This document shows positions 50,337-58,656 of a stretch of DNA of 64,000 bases, in pieces. The stretch lies in assembly GCF_040096225.1 (NCBI RefSeq), contig NZ_JBBMFC010000005.1, forward strand, positions 62,001 to 126,000, read 5' to 3'. The notes beneath the pieces are model-generated. The model ran no database searches. It was not told the origin of the DNA and saw nothing but the letters and a program-made list of their open reading frames with translations. Made by a program: the position numbers and the translations under genes. The number at the start of each line of letters is the position of its first letter. Positions within the stretch are counted from its first letter, which is position 1. The DNA is from Hominiventricola aquisgranensis. Lineage in GTDB: Bacteria; Bacillota; Clostridia; Lachnospirales; Lachnospiraceae.

Positions 50337-50947
50337 TTACTCTCCCAGCACTTCTTTCATAAATTGCGCGATATATTCTGCCAGTGCCATACGGACATTG
50401 CACATGCAATGATTGCAGTCGAAAGTGATCTGCTTCTGCACAGCCACTGTATCGTGTTCTTTCAGGCGGTTCCACAAAGGCATTATCATATGTTTGCCAG
50501 GTGCGATATCATCTCCACCTCCAACTACGATACACATATTCCGATCCTTCACATCTTCAAAGGCATCTGCAAAGCAATACGCTTCTTTATGTGCATCCGC
50601 ATCCTTGTAGATGGCTTCCAATCCGTCACTTTGAAGAACACTTCCTTCCTCTATCAGTCCCCGGAACCGTTCCCCCTGCCCATGAAGCAGATAATAGGAA
50701 GGATCATAGGGGGTCATCAGGATGATTCCTTTTACCCACTGCAGACGTCTGCCGCTCTGAAGTGCGGTATTGCCGCCCATACTATGTCCGCACAGGAAAA
50801 TGCTGTCAGGATCGATCTTCCATTTTTCACAGATTTCAGGACTTCTACAGTATCAGCAACCCTAATTTTCGATTTCCTTAAATTTTTTCGACCATATTCG
50901 ATCTTATTTTTCCAGTTCAGAGGTACAGAACGGGCAGCGGATCGCAC
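50337..50947 (-). pseudogene. Decayed alpha/beta hydrolase
   Basis: The 3' part encodes an alpha/beta hydrolase with nucleophile elbow SIFLCGHSMGGNT (about 50750-50790), then GIILMTPYDPSYYL, VVGGGDDIAPGKH and catalytic-His region FDCNHCMCNVR. Upstream, ADTVEVLKSVK reads in another frame; adding one base to the run of five A (minus strand, 50823-50827) would join the frames as VKKWKIDPDSIFLCGHSMGG. The first part of the fold (about 70-100 residues) is missing, and the remaining frame meets no convincing start. It is read as a truncated and frameshifted remnant; a sequencing error in the homopolymer could explain the shift but not the truncation. Confidence 0.7.
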
Positions 50948-50974
50948 TTTTGTGTTGTTCTCCTCGTAATATTT

Positions 50975-51901
50975 TTATCGATTTACCGAATATGCCATCC
51001 GGCGGTATGCATGTCTGGCTCCACGGATCGCTTTGGAATAAGCCAGAATGTTTTCCGGCAGTGCCATGCCGGTGTAGCCGGAATCTCCCAGATGATGGAT
51101 ATCTGTTCCTGCCATCTTGCACATAAGAGCGATCTGGCGGATGGTCTCCGTATCAGCTCCCTCCTGAGAGGTTCCGATAGAAGTCATGGTCAGCACGCCT
51201 CTGCTGTGGGCTTCTTTGACCAGGCTTCTTACATATTCCATGGTGATACCTGGAACTGTACCAGGAGCCGGGAACAGGACAATATCTGCCCCTGCGCCGA
51301 TAAATTCTTCCACATCCCGCGCTGTGATAATATGCTCGCCAGCCTCCGACGGAATTCCCGATGCATGCATCTTGCCTGCTGCCAGGATCACCTTATCTCC
51401 CACTGCCGCTTTCAGCCGACGCAAAGTGTCAGTAATCGCTCCGTTAGAGACGCCGTTACCGGGATTTCCGGTAAGAAGGATCATGTCCACACCCATCTCA
51501 CAGGCTTTCACTGCATTTTCCACTGTCGCCCGGCGTCCCGGTGACATTTTCCACATATTATCCGGATCTTCTCCACCGGCATTATCCTCCACCGGTTCCA
51601 GATTGATGCCAACCATGCGGCCCGTCAATCGCTTCAGTTCCCGGACACAGTCTTCCGGCTTCACCTTTGGCAGACCCTGGATCACCGGATTCTGCACATC
51701 AAAGATGTTGAGCAGTAGAATGTCTGCTCCCATGGATGCCGTAAACTCCGCATTGGTAATATTTCCAAGCATAGGCAGCACGGTTCCGATGCTCTCACAG
51801 GCGATCACTCGCCCCTCGCTTCCACTGATACTAGACAGCCAGTCCTCTTTTTTGAAGGTCACAAAATCTGATGTGACACAATCCAACATTCTCTTTGCCA
51901 T
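50975..51901 (-). CDS. TIM-barrel protein of the DUF7916 type (enzyme activity unknown)
   Basis: A 308-residue protein, started at the ATG at 51901 after AAAGGGG; a longer frame to 51967 overlaps the upstream gene. MAKRMLDCVTSDF, FTASMGADILLLNIFDVQNPVIQGLP, GINLEPVED, ILLTGNPGNGVSN, GADIVLFPAPGTVPGIT and IHHLGDSGYTGMALPENILAYS suggest a TIM-barrel with phosphate-binding loops. I recall this family as DUF7916, often mislabelled as a haloacid dehalogenase or PEP phosphonomutase-like protein. It follows the small Cys-rich gene after 2 bases, so the two act together. Function not known. Confidence 0.65.
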   Translation of the reverse strand: MAKRMLDCVTSDFVTFKKEDWLSSISGSEGRVIACESIGTVLPMLGNITNAEFTASMGADILLLNIFDVQNPVIQGLPKVKPEDCVRELKRLTGRMVGINLEPVEDNAGGEDPDNMWKMSPGRRATVENAVKACEMGVDMILLTGNPGNGVSNGAITDTLRRLKAAVGDKVILAAGKMHASGIPSEAGEHIITARDVEEFIGAGADIVLFPAPGTVPGITMEYVRSLVKEAHSRGVLTMTSIGTSQEGADTETIRQIALMCKMAGTDIHHLGDSGYTGMALPENILAYSKAIRGARHAYRRMAYSVNR

Positions 51902-51903
51902 AG

Positions 51904-52101
51904 TTACCCCTTTCTCTCCCTGCTCTTTGCCTCTTCCCAGATGGTGCACGCTGCACTGTTGGGACATTTCTCCGGATTGCAGTCAAATTCCGTCAACGTC
52001 ACGCTTCCATCATCCCCCTGCTCATATTCACAGCAGATGGTCCGCGTCTCGTTGCTGGTCCGGCAGAAACCGCTGATAAATTCTTCCAGGATCTCACCCA
52101 T
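51904..52101 (-). CDS. Small cysteine-rich conserved protein
   Basis: A 65-residue acidic protein with seven cysteines (SGFCRTSNETRTICCEYE, then FDCNPEKCPNSAACTIW). The spacing Cys-x4-Cys-x4-Cys suggests metal or cluster binding. AGGAGG precedes the ATG, and the next gene starts 2 bases after its stop. I do not recognise the family; function unknown. Confidence 0.7.
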   Translation of the reverse strand: MGEILEEFISGFCRTSNETRTICCEYEQGDDGSVTLTEFDCNPEKCPNSAACTIWEEAKSRERKG

Positions 52102-52207
52102 ACTTTTTCCTCCTGTTCCATAGTTCCTCTTTTCTGTATATACTATACCATGAAACCATGTTACAATGAACAGGCAATCCCGAAAAAAAGAAAGGCAATT
52201 TTTATCT

Positions 52208-52471
52208 ATGGAACATCTTTTTTATTATTATCTGATCGTGATCAATGTTCTCGCATTTGCGCTGATGGGCATTGACAAGTCCAAGGCAAAACGGCATCTG
52301 TGGCGGATTCCGGAGAAGACTTTATTCCTGTCCGCACTACTTGGAGGCGGCGCTGGAGCCATTATCGGCATGTACTTTTTCCATCACAAGACCCGTCACT
52401 GGTACTTTGTGATCGGCATGCCAATGATCTTAATCGCAGAAGTTGCTATTTATTTGTATTTTATCCGCTGA
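52208..52471 (+). CDS. DUF1294 membrane protein
   Basis: An 87-residue membrane protein with three hydrophobic segments. FALMGIDKSKAKRHLWRIPEKTLFLSALLGGGAGAIIGMYFFHHKT is the DUF1294 signature. The start at 52208 is chosen over an in-frame ATG at 52166 because homologues begin just before the first helix; the ribosome site is weak (AAAGG about 12 bases upstream). Function unknown. Confidence 0.8.
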   Translation: MEHLFYYYLIVINVLAFALMGIDKSKAKRHLWRIPEKTLFLSALLGGGAGAIIGMYFFHHKTRHWYFVIGMPMILIAEVAIYLYFIR

Positions 52472-52547
52472 ATCGCTTGAAAAAAGCAGTGGTATCTATT
52501 ATTATCATTACTAAGAATACATAATTTTCATAAGGAAGACTAATAAA

Positions 52548-53438
52548 ATGGATATCAACTACGAACTCTATAAGGTATTTTACTATGTGGCGATCTCACT
52601 GAGCTTTTCGGAGGCGTCCAAAAAATTATACATTTCCCAGTCTGCAGTCAGCCAGTCTATCAAAGTACTGGAGAAAAAGCTGAATCAGCCTCTGTTCATC
52701 CGAAGCACCAAAAAGGTGCAGCTGACTCCGGAAGGCGAGACTCTGCTCCGTCATGTGGAACCAGCCATGAACCTGATCCGCAGAGGGGAAGCACAGATCC
52801 TGGAGGCAAATACTCTGGGTGGCGGGCAGCTCCGTATCGGTGCATCCGACACCATCTGCCGCTATTTTCTGGTGCCCTACTTAAGCCGTTTCCACAAGGA
52901 ATACCCGAACATTCACATCAAAGTAACCAACCAGACTTCCATTGGATGTGTGGATCTTCTGGAAAATGGCAGCGTGGATCTGATCTTTACCAATTATCCC
53001 AATTCCCGGCTTGGGAACGGAAAACAGGTACAACATATCAAGGATTTTCAGGACTGCTTTATTGCCAGCCGTAAATACTATGGCGAACTGGAACATCAGC
53101 CTTTATCTTTCAAGGAACTTTTAAATTATCCGATCCTGATGCTGGACCGGAACAGCACCACGAGCGAATTTCTTCATGCCCTGTTCCAACAGCATCAGCT
53201 GGATCTTGTCCCTGAGATCGAACTAAGTTCCAATGACCTGTTGCTAGACCTGGCAGATATCGGTCTTGGCATTGCCTTTGTTCCGGACTTCTGCCTGGCG
53301 AGGGCTGGCGGCGATCTGTTCCAGATCCCCTTAAAAGCAACATTGCCGACCAGACAGCTTGCACTGGCTTACAGTGACAAGATGCCGATCAGCAACGCAG
53401 CCAAACAGTTTATTCAATATTTCAGCCAGAATTCCTGA
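52548..53438 (+). CDS. LysR-family transcriptional regulator
   Basis: A 296-residue regulator. The N-terminal winged helix (about 1-60) has ASKKLYISQSAVSQSIKVLEKKLNQPLFIR; the C-terminal type 2 periplasmic-like ligand domain (about 90-290) has LRIGASDTICRYFLVPYL and ELSSNDLLLDLADIGLGIAFVP. AAGGAAG precedes the ATG. No divergent metabolic operon is present, so the target is unclear. Its last 25 bases overlap the convergent helicase gene. Confidence 0.92.
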   Translation: MDINYELYKVFYYVAISLSFSEASKKLYISQSAVSQSIKVLEKKLNQPLFIRSTKKVQLTPEGETLLRHVEPAMNLIRRGEAQILEANTLGGGQLRIGASDTICRYFLVPYLSRFHKEYPNIHIKVTNQTSIGCVDLLENGSVDLIFTNYPNSRLGNGKQVQHIKDFQDCFIASRKYYGELEHQPLSFKELLNYPILMLDRNSTTSEFLHALFQQHQLDLVPEIELSSNDLLLDLADIGLGIAFVPDFCLARAGGDLFQIPLKATLPTRQLALAYSDKMPISNAAKQFIQYFSQNS

Positions 53439-55774
53439 AGCTGTCCTGCCAGCGAATCCACCTGACAATAAGCGTGCTGTTCCCATTCTCTCGGGAACAG
53501 CCGCTGATATGAGATCGTGGCAAACCGATCATCCATCAAAAGGATCATTCCTCTGTCCGCTTCTGTCCGGATCACTCTCCCCGCCGCCTGCAGTACCTTA
53601 TTCATCCCCGGATACTGATAAGCATAGGCAAATCCATCCATTCCTTTTTTGTCAAAATATTCTTTCACGATCTCCCGTTCTCTGCACACCTGCGGCAAAC
53701 CAGTTCCAATGATCAGTGCACCGATCAGCCGGTCCTCTGTCAGATCGATTCCTTCTGAGAAAATACCTCCCATAACACAAAATCCAACCAGAGAATGGTT
53801 TCGTTCTTTTTCAAATTCTTTCAGAAATGCTTCCCTTTCTTCTTCCGCCATACCTGATTCCTGTCGGATACATTCCATATCTTCATAAGCCACGCAGCGA
53901 TCTGCTACCTGTTCCATCACCTGATAGGAAGGGGCAAACACCAGATAATTGCCAGTTTTCACCGTGACTGTCTCGTGAATATACCGGGCCATCCGCTCAT
54001 ATTCCGGCGCTCCTCGCCTGGAATACCGGCTGCTCACATCCGTTCCTACCAGCAGTAAGCGATTGGCAGGGTCAAAGGGGGACTTAGCATAGACCGCATA
54101 ATCCTCCAGGTTTCCAGTGAGCAGATCCTTATAATAATTGACCGGCAGAAGGGTTGCCGAGAAAAAGATAGTTGCCGTGCCGCAGTCCAGACACTGGCAC
54201 AGATTTTCCGCCGGGCGCACGCAGAACAGATGTAACCAAAAGTGTCCTTCTTCCGAAAAGTCTGTATAGATCACATAATTGTCATCCAGCCGATCACAGA
54301 TTCCCAGAAAGTTCCATACTGAAAAATAGAACTCCATGACCTGTTCCCGGATCTCTTCCGGCACCGGCTGCTCCAGATATTTATCCAGTTCTGCGCTGAG
54401 TCTTTGCAGCTGCAGTTCAAAGCCACCAACCTGAGGCAATATCTGAAATCCACTCTCGCATTCCCTCTTCAAGGTTAAGAGATATCGATTACAGCCATCC
54501 AGTGCTTTGGTAAGTCCTTCCCGTTTTCCACGCAGCAGCCTTTTCATCTGCAGAAATGCTTCCTTCTCCAGCGAAACACTGTACATCTCTCTGCCACGCT
54601 CCACCAGGTTATGCGCCTCATCAATCAGGAACAGATAATCTTCCCTTACACCATCTGCAAAAAAGCGTTTTAAGCTGACATTGGGATCAAAGACATAATT
54701 ATAATCGCAGATCAGTGTGTCCACCCAGACTGCCAGATCCAGACTCAGCTCGAACGGACAGACCTTGTATCTTTCCGCTGACTCAAGAATCACCTCTCTG
54801 GTACAGGCATCCGGTCCCGTAGTCCATAATTCATAGACCGCCTGATTGATCCGGTCAAAATGTCCCTTTGCTCTTGGACAGTGATCCGGGTCGCATTCTG
54901 GCTTTTCACAGACACATAATTTCTCCTTTGCAGTCAGAACCACTGTCTTAAGTTCCATGCCCTGCTGCCGCAGCAGATCCAATGCGTCCACCGCCACTGT
55001 CCGCGTGATCGTTCTCGCTGTCAGATAAAAGATGCGGCTCGCCAGCCCTTCTCCCATAGCTTTCAGTGCCGGAAACAGAACCGAAAGTGTCTTTCCCACA
55101 CCCGTCGGAGCCTGGATAAACAGCCTCTTCTTTCTTGCGATTGTCCGGTAGACACTGACTGCCAGATCCTTCTGCCCTTCCCTATAATCAAAGGGAAAGA
55201 TCAGCTTCTTCAGACTCTCTGCACGTCGTTCCTGCCATAGGGATTCAAAGGACACCCATTTCCCATATTCTGCCATAAGATCCCGGAACCATCCGGAAAG
55301 CTCTTCCATCGTATAAGTCTCTTCAAAATAGCGCAGTTCCTCCGTCTCCAGATCCGCATAGATCATCCGGACTCCCATACGCATCTGCCCACGCTGCTGT
55401 CCGTAAATATAGGCATAACACTTTGCCTGTGCCAGATGAACCTCCACCGGTGCTTCCATCCGGGACAGATCCCGATAAGTTCCTTTGATTTCATCAATCA
55501 CGATTAATGGCTCTTCTCCCCTCTTATCTGTCCAGATGCCATCGGCACGTCCTTCCACGGACACCGGAATGTCCTCCAGCAGGATCTGATATTTTAATGT
55601 CACTTCTGCCTGATAATCGGAACCCATCTGCTTCTGTAATTTTCTGTGAATGCGGCTTCCCGCCTGCATGGCCTGTGCATCCCGCCTCCCGCTGCTCTGG
55701 CGTCGGTCCAGATCACCGCTTCGCAGCAAGAATTCCACCAGATCCCGGACGGAGATTCGTTGTGTTGTTCTCAC
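53414..55774 (-). CDS. XPD/DinG-type helicase fused to a PD-(D/E)XK nuclease-like domain
   Basis: A 786-residue DNA-processing enzyme. The N-terminus (about 30-130) resembles Cas4/RecB nucleases: EGRADGI (Asp78), VIDEIKG (Asp94, Glu95-x-Lys97) and HLAQAKCYAYIYG. The superfamily 2 helicase follows, with Walker A QAPTGVGKT (about 222-230), a cysteine cluster (Cys287, 289, 294, 299) where XPD proteins hold an Fe-S cluster, FLIDEAHNL, FSATLLP, GGIFSEGIDL and QAAGRVIRTEADRG. It starts at a GTG with GGAG upstream. Likely role: DNA repair or processing of branched DNA. Confidence 0.85.
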   Translation of the reverse strand: MRTTQRISVRDLVEFLLRSGDLDRRQSSGRRDAQAMQAGSRIHRKLQKQMGSDYQAEVTLKYQILLEDIPVSVEGRADGIWTDKRGEEPLIVIDEIKGTYRDLSRMEAPVEVHLAQAKCYAYIYGQQRGQMRMGVRMIYADLETEELRYFEETYTMEELSGWFRDLMAEYGKWVSFESLWQERRAESLKKLIFPFDYREGQKDLAVSVYRTIARKKRLFIQAPTGVGKTLSVLFPALKAMGEGLASRIFYLTARTITRTVAVDALDLLRQQGMELKTVVLTAKEKLCVCEKPECDPDHCPRAKGHFDRINQAVYELWTTGPDACTREVILESAERYKVCPFELSLDLAVWVDTLICDYNYVFDPNVSLKRFFADGVREDYLFLIDEAHNLVERGREMYSVSLEKEAFLQMKRLLRGKREGLTKALDGCNRYLLTLKRECESGFQILPQVGGFELQLQRLSAELDKYLEQPVPEEIREQVMEFYFSVWNFLGICDRLDDNYVIYTDFSEEGHFWLHLFCVRPAENLCQCLDCGTATIFFSATLLPVNYYKDLLTGNLEDYAVYAKSPFDPANRLLLVGTDVSSRYSRRGAPEYERMARYIHETVTVKTGNYLVFAPSYQVMEQVADRCVAYEDMECIRQESGMAEEEREAFLKEFEKERNHSLVGFCVMGGIFSEGIDLTEDRLIGALIIGTGLPQVCREREIVKEYFDKKGMDGFAYAYQYPGMNKVLQAAGRVIRTEADRGMILLMDDRFATISYQRLFPREWEQHAYCQVDSLAGQLQEFWLKY

Positions 55775-55818
55775 GTGTTGTTACTCCCATTCTTCTTTTT
55801 CGCATCTCCTGTCATTAT

Positions 55819-55841
55819 ATCATGAAGCATAGCTTCATGAT
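55819..55841. repeat. Perfect 10-bp inverted repeat upstream of the helicase gene
   Basis: ATCATGAAGC and GCTTCATGAT flank a 3-base centre. It lies about 45 bases upstream of the helicase GTG and downstream of a consensus -10 TATAAT (minus strand, 55896-55901). It could be an operator; no -35 matches well. Nothing else was seen in 55775-55905. Confidence 0.4.
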
Positions 55842-55905
55842 CGACATTCGCCGTTCGCCAAGAGTGAGCAAGCTCCCTCTGGCTCTCTTGCGCTCATTAT
55901 AACGC

Positions 55906-55952
55906 AAAAAGAGTCATTGCTCCACTGATTCCTCTCAGTAGTGCAATGACTC
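55906..55952 (-). terminator. Terminator of the HPr-like gene
   Basis: Stem GAGTCATTGC (55911-55920) / GCAATGACTC (55943-55952) plus inner ACTGA/TCAGT, followed on the minus strand by TTTTTG (55906-55910). Confidence 0.9.
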
Positions 55953-55975
55953 CTTTCCGATCTTATGATCTTTTC

Positions 55976-56200
55976 TTATGCAACTTTATGTTTTTCCAGA
56001 AAGCTGTCAAAGTCGCTGTTCTCGCCATGACATTTAACAATCAGGATCTGACCCAGATCCATACTGAGCACACCCAGAATGGATTTTGCATCAACAAGAA
56101 AACGATTGTATCTTACATCAATATCAAAATCACATTTTGTTGCAGCTTTAACAAAATCATGCACATCATCCATATTCAGTCTGATCCTTGTCTCTTTCAT
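55976..56200 (-). CDS. HPr-like protein lacking the active-site histidine
   Basis: A 74-residue protein with the HPr fold. VDAKSILGVLSMDLGQ corresponds to the regulatory-serine segment around Ser46 of HPr, but GLHARP with the phosphorylated His15 is replaced by DDVHDFVKAA. It therefore cannot act as a normal PTS phosphocarrier; like Crh of Bacillus it might have a regulatory role, perhaps by serine phosphorylation. The ATG at 56200 has GAGGAG 8 bases upstream; a GTG at 56207-56209 is a weaker alternative. It has its own terminator. Confidence 0.8.
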   Translation of the reverse strand: MKETRIRLNMDDVHDFVKAATKCDFDIDVRYNRFLVDAKSILGVLSMDLGQILIVKCHGENSDFDSFLEKHKVA

Positions 56201-56420
56201 CTCTTTCACTCCTCAATGACACATCCTTTTATAAATGGTCTTTTTCTGCCTTTTACAGATACATTTTCTTATTTTCACGATTATTATACTCACAGATTTT
56301 CCTTTGTCAAATTCGCCCCGGTTCAGATTTTCCTTTTTTTCTTTGTTAAATATGTATAATTTTGTTGCTGATTTTCAGGCAAAATAACCATACTTTTCTA
56401 TGAGAATGCGTATTCAAGGA

Positions 56421-57287
56421 CTATTCCTGTGATATCTGTTTTTCATGTTCTTGTTTCGTTTCCTTGTTTTGACATTTTTCACAATCTTCACGCAGACTCT
56501 CATTCTGAAATTCTTTCATAAAATCCCGGTATTTCAAGGGAATTAACGAAGTTTGCAGCTTTTGATTAACTCTTGCTTCAATCGTAAGGGTCTTAAAAAA
56601 GCACTTCCAAAGCTCTCCATATCGGACCTCCTCATGCGACATTTCCGCCTCCAGTACAGATCGCTCATCTACCTCTTCTACCAGGAACCATCCTTTTCCT
56701 GCCGGATGAATCACTGCCTTCTGCCTCCTGCGGTCATAGATCATCCAGTTCTCCAGTGGCAGACGATTGGAAAAATGTGGTGCAATCAATGCCAGCACAT
56801 CTGCCTCCGGATCGATCACTGCCAGCAGCGCACCGGAATCCAGTTCCTGAAACCGGATGATCTCGATATAGCGCATGGCAATATTTCCTGCTTTCCTACC
56901 TAGTTCAAACATCCGCTGCATCACAGGATCTCCCAGCATCCCTGTAATCCGGTGTCCATCTTTCAGATGGAGCCCCAGAACGATCATCCGATAAATCAGA
57001 TCTGCCTTGTCCTTATCTGGGCAGGCTGCTGCCCGTGCAATCATGACAGCGGCGTCTTCTCCCATCCGTTCCCGGATCGTCCGCAATACCTTCCCGGCCT
57101 TATCTGTATCCGCCATCACTTCTTCATACTCGCAGAACAGTTCCATGTTGCCCTGGTCCAGAATCGCCAGCCGCACATGGGAATGCCCCAGACGGCTGGC
57201 CCATCCATCATATACACCCGTCAGTATCCCTGTCAGACTATCCTCACACTGAAAAACGCGGATCATCAAATAATGACAGCTGCTCAT
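56421..57287 (-). CDS. TIGR03915-type DNA metabolism protein (radical SAM partner)
   Basis: A 288-residue protein of the family that always accompanies the radical SAM protein TIGR03916. FQCEDSLTGILTGVYDGW near the start, HRITGMLGDPVMQRMFELGRKAG and IAPHFSNRLPLENWMIYDRRR match it. It overlaps the radical SAM gene by 44 bases; a later ATG at 57266 is an alternative start and no ribosome site is clear for either. Probable role is nucleic-acid modification or repair, inferred from the partnership and the shared LexA-type promoter. Confidence 0.8.
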   Translation of the reverse strand: MSSCHYLMIRVFQCEDSLTGILTGVYDGWASRLGHSHVRLAILDQGNMELFCEYEEVMADTDKAGKVLRTIRERMGEDAAVMIARAAACPDKDKADLIYRMIVLGLHLKDGHRITGMLGDPVMQRMFELGRKAGNIAMRYIEIIRFQELDSGALLAVIDPEADVLALIAPHFSNRLPLENWMIYDRRRQKAVIHPAGKGWFLVEEVDERSVLEAEMSHEEVRYGELWKCFFKTLTIEARVNQKLQTSLIPLKYRDFMKEFQNESLREDCEKCQNKETKQEHEKQISQE

Positions 57288-58548
57288 AAGAGGGAACCTT
57301 CACCCCCGCAGGCAGCATCTCCTTTCCATCCATAATATTCCGTAAAATATAATCTTCCTGAAGCTTTGTCGGATACATCTGTCTGCCACCGCAGGTGATA
57401 AAGTAAATAGCCCGTTTCAACACCACGCCCATCTTCTTTAATGCTGTATAATCAAGACTTCCAAGTCTTCTTGCCTTCACGATCCGGGACGCAGACTTAT
57501 ATCCGATTCCCGGCACTTTCAGAAGCGTCTCATAATCCGCCCTCATGACCTCCACCGGAAACTGCTCCAGATGCCGCAGCGCCCAGTCACACTTGGGATC
57601 TACAAACACATTAAAATCCGGCTTGTCTTCCGACAACAGATCCTCTGTACGGAATCCGTAATAACGCAACAGCCAGTCTGCCTGATAAAGCCTGTGTTCC
57701 CGCAGAAGTGGCGGCCCCCCAGGCAGGGCTGGCAGGAGACTATCTTCATTTACCCGAATAAAAGCTGAATAGAATACCCTCTTCATCTCGTATCGATCGT
57801 ACATGTGCTGCGCTACCTTCATGATCTGATAATCACTTTCCCCGGTTGCACCAATAATCATCTGCGTAGACTGTCCTGCTGGTACAAACTTCGGTGCATG
57901 ACGGTACAGCGCGATCTCATGCTTATTAACCGTCCGCATGGTCTGTACCTGTCGGATCGGTGCCAGCATACCTGCACGCTTCTTCTGAGGTGCCAGTACT
58001 CTCAGCCCCTCCGCTGTGGGCAGCTCCAGATTCACACTCATACGATCTGCCAGATATCCCACCTTCTCGATCAGTTCCGGTGATGCTCCCGGAATGGCTT
58101 TCACATGAATATATCCCTGAAAATGATACTCGGTTCTCAGCTTATACAGGGTCTGATATAAGAGTTCCATGGTAATATCCGGGCTCTTGACCACACCGGA
58201 GCTCAAAAATAATCCTTCAATATAATTTCTCCGATAAAACTGTATCGTCAGCGTGCAGATCTCTTCCGGTGTAAAAGTTGTCCGCGGCACATCGTTGCTT
58301 CTCCGGTTGATGCAGTATTTGCAATCGTAGATGCATTCATTGGTCATCAATATTTTCAATAGAGAGATACATCTGCCATCTCCGGCAAAGGTATGGCAGA
58401 TCCCTGCTTTCAGGCAGTTGCCGATCCCGGTACCATCATTGGATCTGTCTACCCCGCTGGATGTGCAGGCCACATCATATTTTGCCGCATCTGCCAGAAT
58501 TGCAAGCTTCTGCATCATATCCATGGGCTGTTCTATCTGGTAATTCAT
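57244..58548 (-). CDS. Putative DNA modification/repair radical SAM protein (TIGR03916 type)
   Basis: A 434-residue radical SAM enzyme. The [4Fe-4S]-SAM motif is CIYDCKYC (about 76-83). YIHVKAIPGASPELI and SVNLELPTAEGL fit the family, and a helix-hairpin-helix DNA-binding motif LLKVPGIGYKSASRIVKAR lies near residues 345-363. Two more cysteines (GNCLKAGICH) lie near the N-terminus. TTGGAGG stands before the ATG. The reaction is not established. The promoter carries two LexA-like boxes, supporting a DNA-damage role. Confidence 0.88.
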   Translation of the reverse strand: MNYQIEQPMDMMQKLAILADAAKYDVACTSSGVDRSNDGTGIGNCLKAGICHTFAGDGRCISLLKILMTNECIYDCKYCINRRSNDVPRTTFTPEEICTLTIQFYRRNYIEGLFLSSGVVKSPDITMELLYQTLYKLRTEYHFQGYIHVKAIPGASPELIEKVGYLADRMSVNLELPTAEGLRVLAPQKKRAGMLAPIRQVQTMRTVNKHEIALYRHAPKFVPAGQSTQMIIGATGESDYQIMKVAQHMYDRYEMKRVFYSAFIRVNEDSLLPALPGGPPLLREHRLYQADWLLRYYGFRTEDLLSEDKPDFNVFVDPKCDWALRHLEQFPVEVMRADYETLLKVPGIGYKSASRIVKARRLGSLDYTALKKMGVVLKRAIYFITCGGRQMYPTKLQEDYILRNIMDGKEMLPAGVKVPSYEQLSLFDDPRFSV

Positions 58549-58582
58549 AGTTCGCCTCCAATTTTGTTGCTTTCAAGAAAAA

Positions 58583-58629
58583 GAACGTATGTTTGCTCTT
58601 ATTGTAGCAAACATACGTTCTTTTGTAAA
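58583..58629 (-). promoter_or_regulatory. Promoter with two LexA (SOS) boxes for the radical SAM operon
   Basis: Minus-strand -35 TTTACA (58624-58629), 17-base spacer and TACAAT (58601-58606). Two copies of AGAACGTATGTTTG-type boxes lie in opposite orientation, at 58583-58594 and 58609-58620, perfectly repeated as an inverted pair (AAAGAACGTATGTTTGCT). Each matches 12 of 14 positions of the Bacillus LexA consensus. One sits between -35 and -10 and one just after -10, as in SOS promoters. The pair could also fold as a hairpin and terminate the upstream kinase gene. Confidence 0.75.
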
Positions 58630-58656
58630 GTATCATCTATCAAGATCCAGTATTTT

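Noticed and set aside
58583..58620. Hairpin read only as the kinase terminator
   Set aside because: The arms are AT-rich, match the LexA box and are placed around the -10 of a good promoter; a terminator role is possible but secondary.
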